Positions 6,858 to 7,252 of a stretch of 7,252 nt of DNA are shown here, piece by piece. The stretch spans positions 1 to 7,252 of the forward strand of contig JAUHZL010000148.1 of assembly GCA_030425945.1 (NCBI GenBank), in the 5' to 3' direction. This stretch comes from Alphaproteobacteria bacterium. GTDB lineage: Bacteria > Pseudomonadota > Alphaproteobacteria > Rhodobacterales > Rhodobacteraceae. The notes beneath the pieces are model-generated. The model was not told the origin of the DNA. It searched no databases and saw nothing but the letters and a program-made list of their open reading frames with translations. A program made the translations under genes and the position numbers. Within the stretch, counting starts at the first letter, position 1, and the number at the start of each line of letters is the position of its first letter.

Positions 6858-6871
6858 TTGACCTGCATCAA
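6858..6871 (-). promoter_or_regulatory. FNR/FnrL-type box upstream of ccoG
   Basis: TTGACCTGCATCAA on the plus strand (TTGATGCAGGTCAA toward ccoG) matches the FNR consensus TTGAT-N4-ATCAA at nine of ten specified positions. It lies between the ccoP terminator and ccoG, with its near edge 63 bp from the ccoG start codon. In Rhodobacter species FnrL activates cbb3-related genes when oxygen is low. If it acted as a class II site centred at -41.5, transcription would begin near base 6823, giving a leader of about 29 nt. No clean -10 hexamer is visible there; the closest AT-rich sequence is GATAAA (6826-6821 on the minus strand). Confidence 0.85.
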
Positions 6872-6964
6872 GTTCGCGGGGATTTCCGGGACCCGCGACA
6901 CCTCGTCCGGGGGGCGTGCGACGGCGGCGCAGAAGGCCGGGCAGGGCACCCGGACGGGCGGGCG

Positions 6965-7015
6965 AAAAAGGCACCGGTTCCCAGGAAACGCGCGAACAGG
7001 ACGGGAACCGGTGCC
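6965..7015 (-). terminator. Intrinsic terminator of the ccoNOQP operon
   Basis: GGCACCGGTTCCC (6970-6982) and GGGAACCGGTGCC (7003-7015) form a perfect 13-bp stem with a 20-nt loop. On the minus strand the stem is followed at once by TTTTT (complement of AAAAA, 6965-6969). It lies 47 bp after the ccoP stop, correctly oriented to end the ccoNOQP transcript before the FNR box of ccoG. The plus strand has no T-run, so it is one-directional. Confidence 0.88.
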
Positions 7016-7019
7016 GGGC

Positions 7020-7041
7020 CCGGGCGGCGCGAACCGCCCGG
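7020..7041 (-). other. Second hairpin just after ccoP
   Basis: CCGGGCGG (7020-7027) and CCGCCCGG (7034-7041) form a perfect 8-bp GC stem with a 6-nt loop, between the ccoP stop (7062) and the main terminator. There is no T-run. It may protect the 3' end of the cco transcript or pause the polymerase, but the role is an inference from position. Confidence 0.45.
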
Positions 7042-7061
7042 ATCCGTGGGGCCGGGCAGGC

Positions 7062-7252
7062 TTACTCGCCGCCGCCCAGCTGGTGGACGTAGCTGGCAAC
7101 CGCGGCGATCTCGGCGGCGCTGAGGCGGTCCGCCCAGGAGGGCATCACGCCGAAGCGGGCGTTGGTCACCGTGGCGGTCAGCGTCTCGACGTCGCCGCCA
7201 TAGAGCCAGATCGCGTCGGTCAGGTTCGGCGCGCCCTGGAAGCGGTCGCCGG
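7062..7252 (-). CDS. ccoP: cbb3 oxidase diheme cytochrome c subunit CcoP, C-terminal end (partial)
   Basis: The frame enters from the right edge and ends at TAA (7064-7062) after 62 complete codons. It reads GDRFQGAPNLTDAIWLYGGD near the start and ends in ASYVHQLGGGE. This is the second cytochrome c domain of CcoP. APNLTD-x-x-WLYGGD follows the second heme site in the family; the methionine of ARFGVMPSW is the expected axial heme ligand; and the AxYVHxLGGGE ending is characteristic. The CxxCH heme motif itself lies outside the window. CcoP passes electrons from soluble cytochrome c to the catalytic subunit CcoN at the periplasmic face. The gene lies on the same strand as ccoGHIS, as expected for ccoNOQP-ccoGHIS order. 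Confidence 0.95.
   Translation of the reverse strand, partial: GDRFQGAPNLTDAIWLYGGDVETLTATVTNARFGVMPSWADRLSAAEIAAVASYVHQLGGGE

Noticed and set aside
6707..7099. A 130-codon minus-strand frame across the ccoP-ccoG intergenic region
   Set aside because: It overlaps the CcoP end, the terminator and the CcoG start in different frames and has no protein-like features.
1..7252. CRISPR array, tRNA or rRNA genes, insertion sequences, phage genes or a defence system
   Set aside because: No spaced direct repeats, no tRNA-like cloverleaf, no transposase or integrase motifs were seen. Every long gene matches a core housekeeping or respiratory family.

Overview
This is a GC-rich window from an alphaproteobacterium, most likely Rhodobacteraceae (Rhodobacter, Rhodovulum, Paracoccus or the roseobacters). 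The placement rests on the intact ccoG-ccoH-ccoI-ccoS cluster (called rdxBHIS in Rhodobacter sphaeroides) directly downstream of ccoP, the FNR/FnrL-type box in front of ccoG, and the divergent neighbour whose N-terminus resembles an alphaproteobacterial ClpS.

Layout. Bases 1-49 (minus) hold only the first codons of a divergent gene, possibly clpS. Bases 157-897 (plus) encode a HAD-family hydrolase, and 1011-2507 (plus) an exported D-alanyl-D-alanine carboxypeptidase with a C-terminal SPOR-like domain. Transcription then converges: 2522-6794 (minus) is the compact ccoGHIS operon, with gaps of 3, 9 and 7 bp between genes. Upstream of ccoG is a 267-bp intergenic region with a strong intrinsic terminator (for the preceding ccoNOQP operon) and an FNR box 63 bp from the ccoG start. 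Bases 7062-7252 (minus) are the C-terminal end of CcoP, the diheme c-type subunit of cbb3 oxidase.

How the genes work together. CcoP belongs to the cbb3-type high-affinity terminal oxidase used at low oxygen. CcoG is a membrane iron-sulfur protein reported to act as a cupric reductase. CcoI is the P1B-type copper ATPase that supplies copper for the CuB site. CcoH is a single-span assembly factor, and CcoS is a small membrane protein needed for cofactor insertion. The terminator followed by an FNR box suggests the assembly genes are a separate transcription unit, induced under oxygen limitation alongside the oxidase.

The window looks like a well-understood housekeeping and respiratory region. 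I found no convincing undescribed system. The items worth a second look are regulatory: the terminator/FNR-box layout, a minus-facing hairpin with T-run in front of the carboxypeptidase gene, an ambiguous non-ATG start of the HAD gene, and the very tight convergent ends of dacA and ccoS.
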